This document shows, piece after piece, positions 1-8,382 of a stretch of 64,000 nucleotides of DNA (its first letter is position 1; each line of letters starts with the position of its first letter). Under the pieces are notes generated by a model. The model was not told the DNA's origin. It saw nothing but the letters and a program-made list of their open reading frames with translations, and ran no database searches. Both the position numbers and the translations under genes were made by a program. This DNA is from Klugiella xanthotipulae (GTDB lineage Bacteria; Actinomycetota; Actinomycetes; Actinomycetales; Microbacteriaceae), in NCBI RefSeq assembly GCF_006716695.1, contig NZ_VFPN01000001.1, positions 186,001-250,000 of the forward strand, given 5' to 3'.

Positions 1-1154
1 CGGCGCGCATCCCCCTCATCGACCGGACCGTGGGCCAGGATGTCGCAATAGCGTTCCACCGCCAGCTCGGCAAGCCTGCCCTCTACCTCATCCTGGGCCA
101 CGCTGTGCTCCTGACCGTCGGCTACGCGCTCACGGACGGCAGCAACGTGGTCGCCGAGACGCTCTCCCTCTTCAACACCCCCGACCTACCACTCGCCTAC
201 CTGGGGCTGGGGCTGCTCCTTGCCGTGGTGGTCTCCTCCGTGGTCGCCGTGCAGCGGCACCTGTCCTACGAGGTGTGGCACGTCATCCACCTGCTCAGCT
301 ATGCGGCCGTGCTCGTGGCGGTGCCGCACCAGCTGAGTGCCGGGGCTGTGCTCGCCGAGGGCACCGTCCAGCGGATCTACTGGATTGCCCTGTACGTGTT
401 GGCCTTCGGCGCAATCGGGATCTACCGCTTTGTGCTTCCCTCGGTGTCCAGCCTGCGGCACGGCCTCCGGGTCACCGCGGTCACGACAATTGCCCCCGGG
501 GTGGTGTCCATCTCTCTGAGCGGTCGTCACCTGGCACGGTTCACAGGTGCGGGTGGTCAGTACGCGGTCTGGCGATTCTGGACGGGGGCCACCTGGTGGC
601 ACGCACATCCGCTCTCCTTCTCCGCTGCCCCCAACACGGCGACCCTCCGCATCACGGTGCGCGACCTGGGGGCGGGTTCTCGCTCACTCGCCGGGGTGCG
701 ACCGGGAACGCGGGTGTCTTTCGAGGGCCCCTACGGGATCTTCACCGACCGGGTACGCAGTTCCCCCTACCTCGCCGTGATGGCGGCCGGGATTGGGATC
801 ACCCCCGTGCGCGCCCTGCTGGAGCACTCCCCCCTGCACCCGGGTGAGGCCACGATCCTGCTGCGCGGGAGTGACCAGAACCAAACCTACCTGTGGGATG
901 AAATGGGTGCCCTCGCGCACCGCTCCGGCTCCACGATCTACTCGATGATGGGCCACCGGCCCCGCGGGCTCGACACCTGGATGTCCGCCCAGGCGCTCTC
1001 CTCGGGAGTGACCCTGACCTCCGTCTTCCCCCACCTCCGACAATCCGACCTCTACGTCTGCGGGCCGCAGACGTGGACCGACGCGGTCGTGCGGGATGCC
1101 CGGCACGCGGGGCTCCGCCCACAACAGATTCACGTAGAAAGGTTTGACTGGTGA
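1..1154 (+). CDS. Ferric-reductase-like transmembrane flavocytochrome, C-terminal part (5' truncated)
   Basis: The frame is open to the first codon of the window and already reads as conserved protein (RIPLIDRTVGQDV), so the GTG at 30 is internal and the true start lies upstream. Several membrane helices carry His residues that can bind haem (FHRQLGK...LGH; WHVIHLL...PHQ). A ferredoxin-reductase module follows: HPLSFS is the FAD-binding motif, GIGITPVRALLE the NAD(P)-binding loop, and YVCGPQTW the terminal nucleotide motif. Such proteins pass electrons from cytosolic NAD(P)H across the membrane. The stop overlaps the next start by 4 bases, and an FMN-binding exported protein and ApbE follow, so its electrons probably go to an extracytoplasmic flavoprotein. 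The family is clear; the physiological acceptor is inferred. Confidence 0.85.
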   Translation, partial: ARIPLIDRTVGQDVAIAFHRQLGKPALYLILGHAVLLTVGYALTDGSNVVAETLSLFNTPDLPLAYLGLGLLLAVVVSSVVAVQRHLSYEVWHVIHLLSYAAVLVAVPHQLSAGAVLAEGTVQRIYWIALYVLAFGAIGIYRFVLPSVSSLRHGLRVTAVTTIAPGVVSISLSGRHLARFTGAGGQYAVWRFWTGATWWHAHPLSFSAAPNTATLRITVRDLGAGSRSLAGVRPGTRVSFEGPYGIFTDRVRSSPYLAVMAAGIGITPVRALLEHSPLHPGEATILLRGSDQNQTYLWDEMGALAHRSGSTIYSMMGHRPRGLDTWMSAQALSSGVTLTSVFPHLRQSDLYVCGPQTWTDAVVRDARHAGLRPQQIHVERFDW

Positions 1155-1681
1155 GAAAACGCGCAGTATATGCAAGCATTCTGTCCTCCGCCGCGGTCCT
1201 CGCGGTGGGCTGGCAGATCGGGACGATGGGTACCGCTCAGACGTCAGTGGTGGCGGCCACCACCGCCTCGGACCCCGCGACGACACCCCCGAGCACCTCG
1301 GGAAGCAACGGCGCGACGGCGGAAGCCCCCAGCGATACGACCACAACGGATACCCCCACAACACCACCGGATACAACCACCACCGCCCCGGCCACAGCGG
1401 CAACCGACGGCACCTACACCGGCGCGAGCGCGAGCACCCGGTTTGGCAACGTCCAGGTGCAGATCACGGTGGCCGGTGGCCAACTCACCGAGGTCACTGC
1501 CCTCCAACTCACGGACTCGGACGGCAAGTCTGTGCAGATCAGCAACCGGGCCGCCCCCGTCCTGCGAGAGGAGGCCCTCACCGCCCAATCTGCGGCAATC
1601 CAGACAGTCTCGGGAGCCACCTACACGAGCGAGGCATACATCACCTCACTCCAGTCGGCACTCGACCAGGCGGGGCTCTAG
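1151..1681 (+). CDS. Exported FMN-binding domain protein
   Basis: This 176-residue protein has a basic N-terminus with a hydrophobic helix (about 5-25), then a long Thr/Pro/Ala-rich linker (about 30-85) of the kind that spans cell wall, then an FMN-binding domain. Near the C-terminus SGAT (154-157) matches the motif in which ApbE attaches FMN through a phosphoester bond to Thr; Thr157 is the expected acceptor. The GTG start overlaps the flavocytochrome stop, and apbE begins 3 bases downstream, so the three genes form one operon. Its likely role is a covalent-flavin electron carrier outside the membrane. The reductant is inferred from gene order; no terminal acceptor is visible. Confidence 0.85.
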   Translation: MRKRAVYASILSSAAVLAVGWQIGTMGTAQTSVVAATTASDPATTPPSTSGSNGATAEAPSDTTTTDTPTTPPDTTTTAPATAATDGTYTGASASTRFGNVQVQITVAGGQLTEVTALQLTDSDGKSVQISNRAAPVLREEALTAQSAAIQTVSGATYTSEAYITSLQSALDQAGL

Positions 1682-1683
1682 CC

Positions 1684-2430
1684 GTGGCCGACGTGGTGTT
1701 TAACACGATGGGCACAACCGTCAGCCTGCACTCCCTCACGGAACTGGCCGAGCCCGACGTGCTCGCCGTGCGGGAGGCCTTCGCCCGGCTCGACAGGCAG
1801 TTCAGCCTGTACCGAGCCGACTCAGAGGCCTCCCGGATCGCCCGCGGCGAGCGTCGCCTGACCGCGTCCACCTCGGAGTTTCGAGAGGCCTACGCGCGGG
1901 CTATCGAGTGGCGGGAACTCACGATGGGAGCCTTCACCCCGCACCGCCCCGACGGTGTGATCGACCTGAGTGGCATCGTCAAAGCAATGGCCATCACCGC
2001 GGCCGGCGATGAGTTGCGCGGGCGCGGGTACGACGACTGGATTCTCAACGCGGGCGGTGACATTCTGGTTGCCGGAAACGCAGCTGATAGCCTCTGGCTG
2101 GCGGGCATCGTTGACCCCGCTGACCGTGCCGCCCTGCTCTGCTCCGTCCCCCTGATCGCCCCCTGGCAGGCACTCGCCACCTCGGGAACCGCCGAACGGG
2201 GCGAGCACGTCTGGCGGACATCCACGGCCGCGGAGTTCGTGCAGGTCACGGTGCTCGCGGCCACCATCGAGGAGGCCGATGTACTGGCCACCGCGATTCT
2301 GTCCGCTGGCTGCACCCTCCGCGATGACGTCCTGGATTGCCGGGACGTGGACGTCATCACGGTTGACCGGGAGGGTCAGATCACCGCCTCACAGCGGGTG
2401 AGTCGGCACTCCACCCTCGTGTCGGCATGA
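1684..2430 (+). CDS. apbE: FAD:protein FMN transferase, short divergent ApbE
   Basis: This 248-residue ApbE-family protein is expected to transfer FMN from FAD to the exported FMN-binding protein encoded just upstream. The start is GTG 1684 (MADVVFNTMGT), matching the usual ApbE opening; the frame runs further upstream but that part overlaps the preceding gene. The core is visible: FSLYRADSEASRI, IDLSGIVKAMA (normally DLGGIAKG) and NAGGDILVAG. It is shorter than the usual ~300 residues, and the HHI-D-P/A loop expected after the GGD segment is not recognisable; the sequence passes straight to SGTAERGEHVW. It may be a specialised, reduced member. No signal peptide is seen, unlike many Gram-negative homologues. 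Confidence 0.8.
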   Translation: MADVVFNTMGTTVSLHSLTELAEPDVLAVREAFARLDRQFSLYRADSEASRIARGERRLTASTSEFREAYARAIEWRELTMGAFTPHRPDGVIDLSGIVKAMAITAAGDELRGRGYDDWILNAGGDILVAGNAADSLWLAGIVDPADRAALLCSVPLIAPWQALATSGTAERGEHVWRTSTAAEFVQVTVLAATIEEADVLATAILSAGCTLRDDVLDCRDVDVITVDREGQITASQRVSRHSTLVSA

Positions 2431-2459
2431 TGTGCCAGACCCCCGCCGCGCCGGATGCC

Positions 2460-2471
2460 TATACTTCGGAT
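2460..2471 (+). promoter_or_regulatory. Putative leaderless promoter of the response regulator
   Basis: A TATACT box (2460-2465) lies exactly 6 bases before ATG 2472, with no Shine-Dalgarno sequence. This is the geometry of actinobacterial leaderless transcripts and suggests the regulator can be expressed separately from the flavin operon. No good -35 element is visible. Confidence 0.5.
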
Positions 2472-3143
2472 ATGAGCGATTTGCCGCGCATCCTTGTGGT
2501 CGAGGACGACCCGCACCTCCTCGCCATGCTGGTTGAGCTCCTGGAGGCCGAAAACTACTCGGTTGTGACCGCCCGCGACGGGCAGCGGGGACTCCACGAG
2601 GGACTCACCCAGCAGTTTGACGTTATCCTGCTCGACCGGGGACTACCCGCAATCGAGGGGCTTGATCTGCTCACCAAGCTACGCGGGGCGGGCGTTATCA
2701 CCCCCACGCTGATCCTCTCCGCCCTGGGCAACCCCGCCGACCGGGTGGAGGGACTCAACCGCGGGGCCGAGGACTACCTCGCAAAGCCGTTCGATATCGA
2801 CGAGCTACTGGCCCGCCTCCGCGCCCTGCAACGCCGGTCGCTGGCGAGTGTGCCGGTCGTGGCACTCCCCACCGGGTCGCTCGACACGGCAAGCCGCAAC
2901 GCCCGGTTGACGAGCGGGGCCACCGTCGCGCTCTCCGAGCGGGAAAGCGAGTTATTGGCGGTACTCGCCCGCCGCCCCCACCAGGTTTTTCCACGGGCCG
3001 ACCTGCTGCGCACGGTTTTTCCGGATGCCGATGATCCGGGTGTGATCGACACCTACGTGCACTACATTCGCAAGAAGTGTGGCCGCTCCACCGTGCGAAC
3101 GGTGCGCGGCATCGGGTACACGCTGGGCCAGGTTGATTCGTGA
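2472..3143 (+). CDS. OmpR-family DNA-binding response regulator
   Basis: This 223-residue regulator has a receiver domain with the acidic pair EDD (11-13), phosphorylatable Asp55 in VILLDRGLP, and conserved Lys in YLAKPFD. A winged-helix output domain ends with HYIRKKCG and VRGIGYTLG. I chose ATG 2472, giving MSDLPRILVVEDD, over ATG 2427, which overlaps the apbE stop, because a TATACT box sits at leaderless distance before 2472 and the receiver fold begins there. A histidine kinase gene follows 10 bases downstream. The targets are unknown; the flavin operon upstream and the exporter downstream are the nearest candidates. Confidence 0.9.
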   Translation: MSDLPRILVVEDDPHLLAMLVELLEAENYSVVTARDGQRGLHEGLTQQFDVILLDRGLPAIEGLDLLTKLRGAGVITPTLILSALGNPADRVEGLNRGAEDYLAKPFDIDELLARLRALQRRSLASVPVVALPTGSLDTASRNARLTSGATVALSERESELLAVLARRPHQVFPRADLLRTVFPDADDPGVIDTYVHYIRKKCGRSTVRTVRGIGYTLGQVDS

Positions 3144-3153
3144 GGGCGACCCG

Positions 3154-4377
3154 ATGAGTTCACGCGTCGCCAACACGCCGGGCCGTACCACCGTCCGACT
3201 CGCCCTGCAATTCAGCGGGCTGATGCTCTGCGTTTTGGTCTTCGTCAGCGTCCTCGTCTACTCAATCGTGGCCGCCAGCACCCGGGAAGAAAACGAGCGG
3301 ACGCTGCGTGCAGCCGCCCTCGTTGACGCACCCGATGATGCCCCGGCTGGCGTATACGCCATCTTTGTGGGCGGCAAGGAACCACACCGCGGAGGGGGCG
3401 GAGCGGGCGGGTCGGGAACCTCCCCCACGCTGCCAACCGGGCTGCCCGACGACGACGCGCTCGCCGCGGTGGCTGCGGGCCGCGGCGAGGTCTGGAGAAC
3501 GCTCTCGGTGAACCACGAGACCTTTCTGGTGTTGACCACACAGAGCAAGGGGCGCATCGCGCAGGTCGCCGTGAACACCCACGAGACGGAGGAGGAGTTG
3601 CAGCGCCTTCTGATGTCGCTCGTGGGTGGCGGCCTCGCCGCAACTCTCGTGGCCGGGCTCCTCTCGCTCGTTATGGCCAGGCGGGCGGTGCGACCCCTCA
3701 CCGAGGCGCTGGCGATTCAGCGCCGATTCATCTCTGATGCGAGCCACGAGCTGCGGACACCCCTCACCCTCATCAGCACTCGCGCCCAATTGTTGCGCCG
3801 CCGCACCGCGACCCAGCGGGGCGACACCTCCGGACTGGATGACATTGTGCGCGACGCCAGCCTGCTCACCGAGATCCTGGAGGACCTCCTCCTGGCCGCC
3901 GACCCGCGCGAGGATTCCGCGCGTGAGACGGTAGACCTGGGTGCCGTCGCGGAGCAGGCCGTCACGGCGCTCCACGGCACCGCGGCAGAACGCACCGTTG
4001 AACTCCGGGCCACCCGCACGGGTACGCGGCACTCGGTGCGGGGGCTGCCCGTGCCGCTGCTGCGACTGGTCACGGCGCTCGTCACCAACGCGATTGACCA
4101 CGCAGAGAAGCTCATCATCGTTGAGGTGTCGGCCGGGAAAAACACCGTAGTACTCCGGGTCTCGGATGATGGGCCTGGTTTCCCCCCTGGCGAGGAATCG
4201 CGGCTCTTCGAACGCTTCGCAAGCATCCGTGAGACACGCCCGGAGCACGGCAGGCACTACGGCCTTGGCCTCGCCATCGTCTCGGAAATCGCCACACGTT
4301 TTGAGGGCACCGTCTCGGTCGAACAATCCGGGCCGAACCGTGGGGCAACAATCTGCGTCAGCTTCCCAGCGGCGTAG
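3154..4377 (+). CDS. Membrane sensor histidine kinase
   Basis: This 407-residue kinase has two membrane helices (about 18-40 and 153-174) flanking an external domain of about 110 residues with a Gly-rich stretch (residues 80-88). The H-box is ASHELRTP with phospho-acceptor His198. The N-box (VTNAIDH), G1 (DDGPGF) and G2 (GLGLAI) boxes of the HATPase domain are all present, so the protein looks functional. ATG 3154 is preceded by GAGGG at good spacing; the open frame extends upstream only through the regulator gene. It should phosphorylate the regulator encoded immediately before it. The stimulus cannot be told from sequence. Confidence 0.9.
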   Translation: MSSRVANTPGRTTVRLALQFSGLMLCVLVFVSVLVYSIVAASTREENERTLRAAALVDAPDDAPAGVYAIFVGGKEPHRGGGGAGGSGTSPTLPTGLPDDDALAAVAAGRGEVWRTLSVNHETFLVLTTQSKGRIAQVAVNTHETEEELQRLLMSLVGGGLAATLVAGLLSLVMARRAVRPLTEALAIQRRFISDASHELRTPLTLISTRAQLLRRRTATQRGDTSGLDDIVRDASLLTEILEDLLLAADPREDSARETVDLGAVAEQAVTALHGTAAERTVELRATRTGTRHSVRGLPVPLLRLVTALVTNAIDHAEKLIIVEVSAGKNTVVLRVSDDGPGFPPGEESRLFERFASIRETRPEHGRHYGLGLAIVSEIATRFEGTVSVEQSGPNRGATICVSFPAA

Positions 4378-4414
4378 CATGGGTGCACTCACACTTTTGG
4401 ACGAAAGAAGCAGC

Positions 4415-6034
4415 ATGAACACCGCGAAAAAACGTTGGCTCGGTCTGGTGGCGGTTAGCCTCGCCGTCGCGATGATCATCGTCGATTCCACCATCGTAAA
4501 CGTGGCGATCCCGTCAATTGTTGACGACCTGGGGATCAGTTCCACACAGGTGCAGTGGGTGCAGGAGTCGTACACCCTCGTGTTTGCCGCCTTACTCCTG
4601 GTTTTCGGATCATTGGCCGACCGGTTTGGCCGCCGCCGGATGCTCGTGATCGGCGTCACCGTGTTTGCCCTGGCCTCGGTGCTTGCCGCCCTCGCCTCCA
4701 CGGGCGAGCTCTTGATCGGGTCACGCGTCGTGCAGGGCGTGGGTGGCGCGATGGTGCTGCCCACCACGCTCTCACTCATCAACGCCACGTTCCGGGGTAA
4801 GGAGCGGGCACTCGCGTTTGCGATCTGGGGCTCCACCATTGGTGGAATGACGGCCCTCGGGCCGCTGCTCGGGGGATGGCTGACCACCTCCTTCTCCTGG
4901 CGCTGGGCGTTTGGTATCAACATCCCACTCGGCATCATCATCATGCTGGGAGTACTGCTCTTCGTGACCGAGTCGCGCGAGACCGGCACGGTCAGTCGCA
5001 TCGACGTGGTGGGGGCGATCCTCTCGGTGGTGACGAGCGCTAGCCTTGTTTTTGCCCTCATCGAGGGCCGCACGATGGGCTGGTGGCTCACCAACGGCAC
5101 CGTCACGCTGGGCGGTTGGACCTGGCCGCTGGAGCTCTCGCCCATCCCCCTCCTGGGTGTCGTGAGTGTGCTGGGCGGCGTGGCGTTTGTGCTGTGGGGT
5201 CGGGCCCGGATGCGCGCGGGCCGATCCACGCTGCTGCCGTTCGCGCTGTTCTCAATCCCCTCGTTCCGCAACGGGAACGTCGCGGCCATGATCGTGAGTC
5301 TGGGCGAGTTTGGCATCATTCTCTCGCTGCCCCTGTGGCTGCAAAACGTCCTCGGCTACGACGCACTCCAGACGGGATTTGTGCTGCTCTCCCTGGCCAT
5401 CGGGTCCTTCGTGGCGAGCGGTTTTGCGGGGGCATTTGGCAACAAGATTGCGCCCGTGATGATCGTCCGGGTTGGCCTGCTCGCCGAGGTCGTGGGGGTC
5501 GCCGGTATCGGCCTGGTGATCAGCCCGGCGGCCTCGTGGCTGGGGCTCGCACCGCTGCTGTTTGTGTACGGATTTGGGGTGGGCCTGGCGACCGCTCAAC
5601 TCACTGGCGTTGTGCTGAAGGATGTCCCGGTTGAGCAGAGCGGGCAGGGCTCGGGGGCTCAGAGCACGGCCCGCCAGGTCGGCTCGGCTCTGGGTATTGC
5701 GGTCCTCGGCACCGTGCTCTTCACCTCAACCTCGCTGCTACTGGATGCCCGGTTGAGCAATCAGGGCGTCCCCGCCGCCCAGCGCGACACGGTCGTCTCT
5801 GCCGTGGTCGATAGCGCCGGCTCCGCTATCCCGGGACTCGCCCAGAACCCGGCGACCTCGGCGCTGGCCGACGACGCGAAGGCGGCCTTCTCCGACGGGA
5901 CACGATTTGCGGCCTTCTCGGCTGCGGGTTTCCTGGCTCTCGGCTTCCTCGCAACCCTCTCGCTGGGTGGGCGACGGGAGGAGGGGAACGAGACGGCACC
6001 ATCGGTTGGCGCGGTGGACGCGCCAACCGGGTAG
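4415..6034 (+). CDS. MFS drug exporter, DHA2 (EmrB/QacA) family
   Basis: This 539-residue protein has about 14 hydrophobic helices, the hallmark of the DHA2 subgroup of proton-driven multidrug exporters. The N-terminus contains the family segments DSTIVNVAIPSI and WVQESYTLVFAAL, and the loop motif GSLADRFGRRRML lies between helices 2 and 3. ATG 4415 follows a GAAAGAAG ribosome site; the frame continues upstream through the kinase gene and that part is not coding. It starts 37 bases after the kinase, so it may share that transcript or be its target. The substrate is unknown. It converges on the DUF779 gene with only 4 bases between stops. Confidence 0.9.
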   Translation: MNTAKKRWLGLVAVSLAVAMIIVDSTIVNVAIPSIVDDLGISSTQVQWVQESYTLVFAALLLVFGSLADRFGRRRMLVIGVTVFALASVLAALASTGELLIGSRVVQGVGGAMVLPTTLSLINATFRGKERALAFAIWGSTIGGMTALGPLLGGWLTTSFSWRWAFGINIPLGIIIMLGVLLFVTESRETGTVSRIDVVGAILSVVTSASLVFALIEGRTMGWWLTNGTVTLGGWTWPLELSPIPLLGVVSVLGGVAFVLWGRARMRAGRSTLLPFALFSIPSFRNGNVAAMIVSLGEFGIILSLPLWLQNVLGYDALQTGFVLLSLAIGSFVASGFAGAFGNKIAPVMIVRVGLLAEVVGVAGIGLVISPAASWLGLAPLLFVYGFGVGLATAQLTGVVLKDVPVEQSGQGSGAQSTARQVGSALGIAVLGTVLFTSTSLLLDARLSNQGVPAAQRDTVVSAVVDSAGSAIPGLAQNPATSALADDAKAAFSDGTRFAAFSAAGFLALGFLATLSLGGRREEGNETAPSVGAVDAPTG

Positions 6035-6038
6035 TGCG

Positions 6039-6482
6039 CTACACCCCCATCAGCCGCGACCGGATCAGAAACCGTTTTCCCTCGGGAGCCTCCAGCGAGA
6101 ACCCGCTCCCCCGCCCCGGCACCACGTCCACCGTCAGAAACGTGTGCCGCCAATACTCAAACTGTTCGACCGACATGTAGAAGGGAATGCTGCGCCCCGC
6201 CACATCATCCGCGGCAATCTCCAACTCCCCCAGCAACACGTCGGCGTCGGAGGTGATGAAGTCATCCAGTGGATAACACATGGGCGAACTGCCGTCGCAG
6301 CATCCGCCCGACTGGTGAAACATGAGCGGCCCGTGCTGGTCCCACAGCTGAGTGAGCAGGGTAACGGCAGAGGCGGTGAGGGCAACGCGCGGCTCGGTTT
6401 CGCCCGCAATCGTCACGCTCGCCACAACGGCGGGCAGCTCAGCGATTATCGGCAGGTCGTTCTCGGTAGCTTTCCTGGTCAT
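6039..6482 (-). CDS. DUF779 family protein, aldehyde dehydrogenase partner
   Basis: This 147-residue protein carries the DUF779 signature GPLMFHQSGGCCDGSSPMC (two adjacent Cys, a third nearby) followed by DVLLGE. Family members are habitually encoded beside acetaldehyde-type aldehyde dehydrogenases, as here, but their biochemical role is not established; the Cys cluster suggests metal or redox binding. Two ATG codons are adjacent (6485 and 6482); AGGAAGG lies 6 bases from the second, so I use 6482. A longer frame upstream to 6578 has no homologous character. It lies 159 bases downstream of the dehydrogenase and is probably co-transcribed. Confidence 0.85.
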   Translation of the reverse strand: MTRKATENDLPIIAELPAVVASVTIAGETEPRVALTASAVTLLTQLWDQHGPLMFHQSGGCCDGSSPMCYPLDDFITSDADVLLGELEIAADDVAGRSIPFYMSVEQFEYWRHTFLTVDVVPGRGSGFSLEAPEGKRFLIRSRLMGV

Positions 6483-6641
6483 CATTGACCTTCCTCGTTT
6501 CCCGGCGCGGTCGGATGTGTGGCCAGTGTACGCCGGTGCCGCGGCGTCGGATCGCGTGAATCTGGGCACCACCGCCACCCGGTGGCTGCCGGAGCCGCCC
6601 GCGCGGCCACGGCCCCGGCAGCCGAGTAACGTTGGACGAGG

Positions 6642-8165
6642 CTAGAAGAAGCCCTGTGCCGTCTCGCTGTAGCTCACCAACAAGTTCTTGGTCTGTTGGT
6701 AGTGATCGAGTGCGAGCTTGTTGTTCTCCCGCCCAATCCCCGAGCTCTTGTATCCGCCGAATGCGGCCCCCGCCGGATAGGCGTGATAGTTATTCACCCA
6801 GACCCGGCCGGCCTGGATATCCCGCCCCGCCCGGTACGCTTCGTTGCCGTTGCGAGACCACACCCCGGCTCCCAGCCCGTAGAGGGTGTCGTTGGCGAGG
6901 GCAATCGCGTCGTCATAGTCGGTGAAACTCGTGACGGCGACCACCGGACCAAAGATTTCCTCCTGGAAGATGCGCATCCTGTTCTGGCCCTCAAAGATCG
7001 TGGGGGCCACATAGTACCCGCCGCTCAGGTCGCCGCCCAGGTCAACCCGGTTACCGCCCAGCACGAGCTTTGCTCCCTCCTGCTTTCCAATGTCAATGTA
7101 GCTGAGGATCTTCTCCAGTTGGTCGTTGGACGCCTGTGCACCCACCTGAGTGTCGGTATCGAGCGGGTTGCCCTGCACCGCCTTCTGGGTGCGTTCAATT
7201 GCGTCGCTGAGGAAGTCATCGTAGATCGACTTCTGAATCAGCGAGCGCGACGGGCAGGTGCACACCTCTCCCTGGTTGAACGCAAAGAGGGTAAACCCCT
7301 CCTGCGCTTTGTCGTAGAAGGCGTCCCGTTTGTCGGCCACCGACTCGAACACAATATTGGGGCTTTTGCCGCCCAGCTCCACGGTGCTCGGGATGATATT
7401 GGCACTCGCATACTGCAAGATCAACCGCCCCGTGGTCGTCTCCCCCGTAAACGCAATCTTGCGGATGCGCGGGCTCGACGCGAGCGGCTTACCCGCCTCC
7501 ACCCCAAACCCGTTCACAATATTGACCACACCGGGTGGCAGGATATCCGCGAGCAGCTCGATCAGCACCAGGATGCTCACGGGAGTCTGCTCCGCGGGCT
7601 TCAGCACGACCGCATTGCCCCCGGCGAGCGCCGGGGCCAGCTTCCACACGGCCATCAGGATGGGGAAATTCCAGGGGATAATTTGCCCCACCACGCCGAG
7701 CGGCTCGGCGAAGTGGTACGCGACCGTGTTGTTGTCGATCTGGGTAAACTCGCCCTCCTGCGCGCGGATGAGGCTCGCGAAGTAGCGGAAGTGGTCGGCG
7801 GCGAGGGGCAGGTCGGCGTTGAGCGGTTCACGGATAGATTTTCCATTGTCCCAGGTCTCGGCGACCGCGAGCAACTCCAGGTTGGCCTCGATGCGGTCGG
7901 CGATCTTGTGTAGCACGGCGGCGCGCTCGGTTGCGGTGGTCTTCCCCCAGGCGGGCGCGGCGCGGTGCGCGGCATCGAGCGCCGCGTCGATATCCTCGGC
8001 GGTGCCGCGGGCGACCTCGGTGAACGGCTTGCCGTTGACGGGGGAGATGTCCTCGAAGTACTGGCCCTTCACGGGGGCCACCCACTCACCCCCGATCCAA
8101 TGCTCGTAGCGGGGTTTGAACGTGATGAACGATCCGGGCGTGCCGGGGGCCGAATAAACGGTCAT
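6642..8165 (-). CDS. NAD-dependent aldehyde dehydrogenase (acetaldehyde type)
   Basis: This full-length 507-residue aldehyde dehydrogenase oxidises an aldehyde to the acid with NAD+. Catalytic residues are visible: Glu263 in [10 protein letters not shown] and nucleophile Cys302 in [11 protein letters not shown]; the cofactor site includes IIPWNFP and KPAEQTP. The GEVCTC context is typical of the ExaC/AldA-like acetaldehyde dehydrogenases used in alcohol breakdown, but the exact aldehyde cannot be fixed. ATG 8165 has an AAGGAG ribosome site 7 bases upstream. DUF779 is encoded downstream. A GAF-type regulator of the sort often linked to these enzymes is encoded about 14 kb away (22026-23384); any link is inference. 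Confidence 0.93.
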   Translation of the reverse strand: MTVYSAPGTPGSFITFKPRYEHWIGGEWVAPVKGQYFEDISPVNGKPFTEVARGTAEDIDAALDAAHRAAPAWGKTTATERAAVLHKIADRIEANLELLAVAETWDNGKSIREPLNADLPLAADHFRYFASLIRAQEGEFTQIDNNTVAYHFAEPLGVVGQIIPWNFPILMAVWKLAPALAGGNAVVLKPAEQTPVSILVLIELLADILPPGVVNIVNGFGVEAGKPLASSPRIRKIAFTGETTTGRLILQYASANIIPSTVELGGKSPNIVFESVADKRDAFYDKAQEGFTLFAFNQGEVCTCPSRSLIQKSIYDDFLSDAIERTQKAVQGNPLDTDTQVGAQASNDQLEKILSYIDIGKQEGAKLVLGGNRVDLGGDLSGGYYVAPTIFEGQNRMRIFQEEIFGPVVAVTSFTDYDDAIALANDTLYGLGAGVWSRNGNEAYRAGRDIQAGRVWVNNYHAYPAGAAFGGYKSSGIGRENNKLALDHYQQTKNLLVSYSETAQGFF

Positions 8166-8382
8166 GGGGTGTCTCCTTTGACGACGTTGTCATAGTCTTC
8201 CCGTGTGGGAGTCTGCTCACCGTAGCCCCCACGGGGTTGCATCCTGGTTGCACCGAGGGGCGAGGACCTCTCAGAAACTCCGATAGTGTGGTGCGGATAG
8301 GTCCCACGCGTCACGCGAAGACGCCGGGCCACCGGGAAATACCACGTTAGCGCTGTTCCCAACCCCCGGAGGAAAACCCACA

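Noticed and set aside
1144-1683. An upstream extension of the apbE frame.
   Set aside because: It overlaps the FMN-binding gene in another frame and shows no ApbE-like sequence.
3262-5319. A 685-codon minus-strand open frame opposite the histidine kinase and exporter genes.
   Set aside because: It is antisense to two clear genes with family motifs; its Ser/Thr/Arg-rich composition is that of a high-GC shadow frame.
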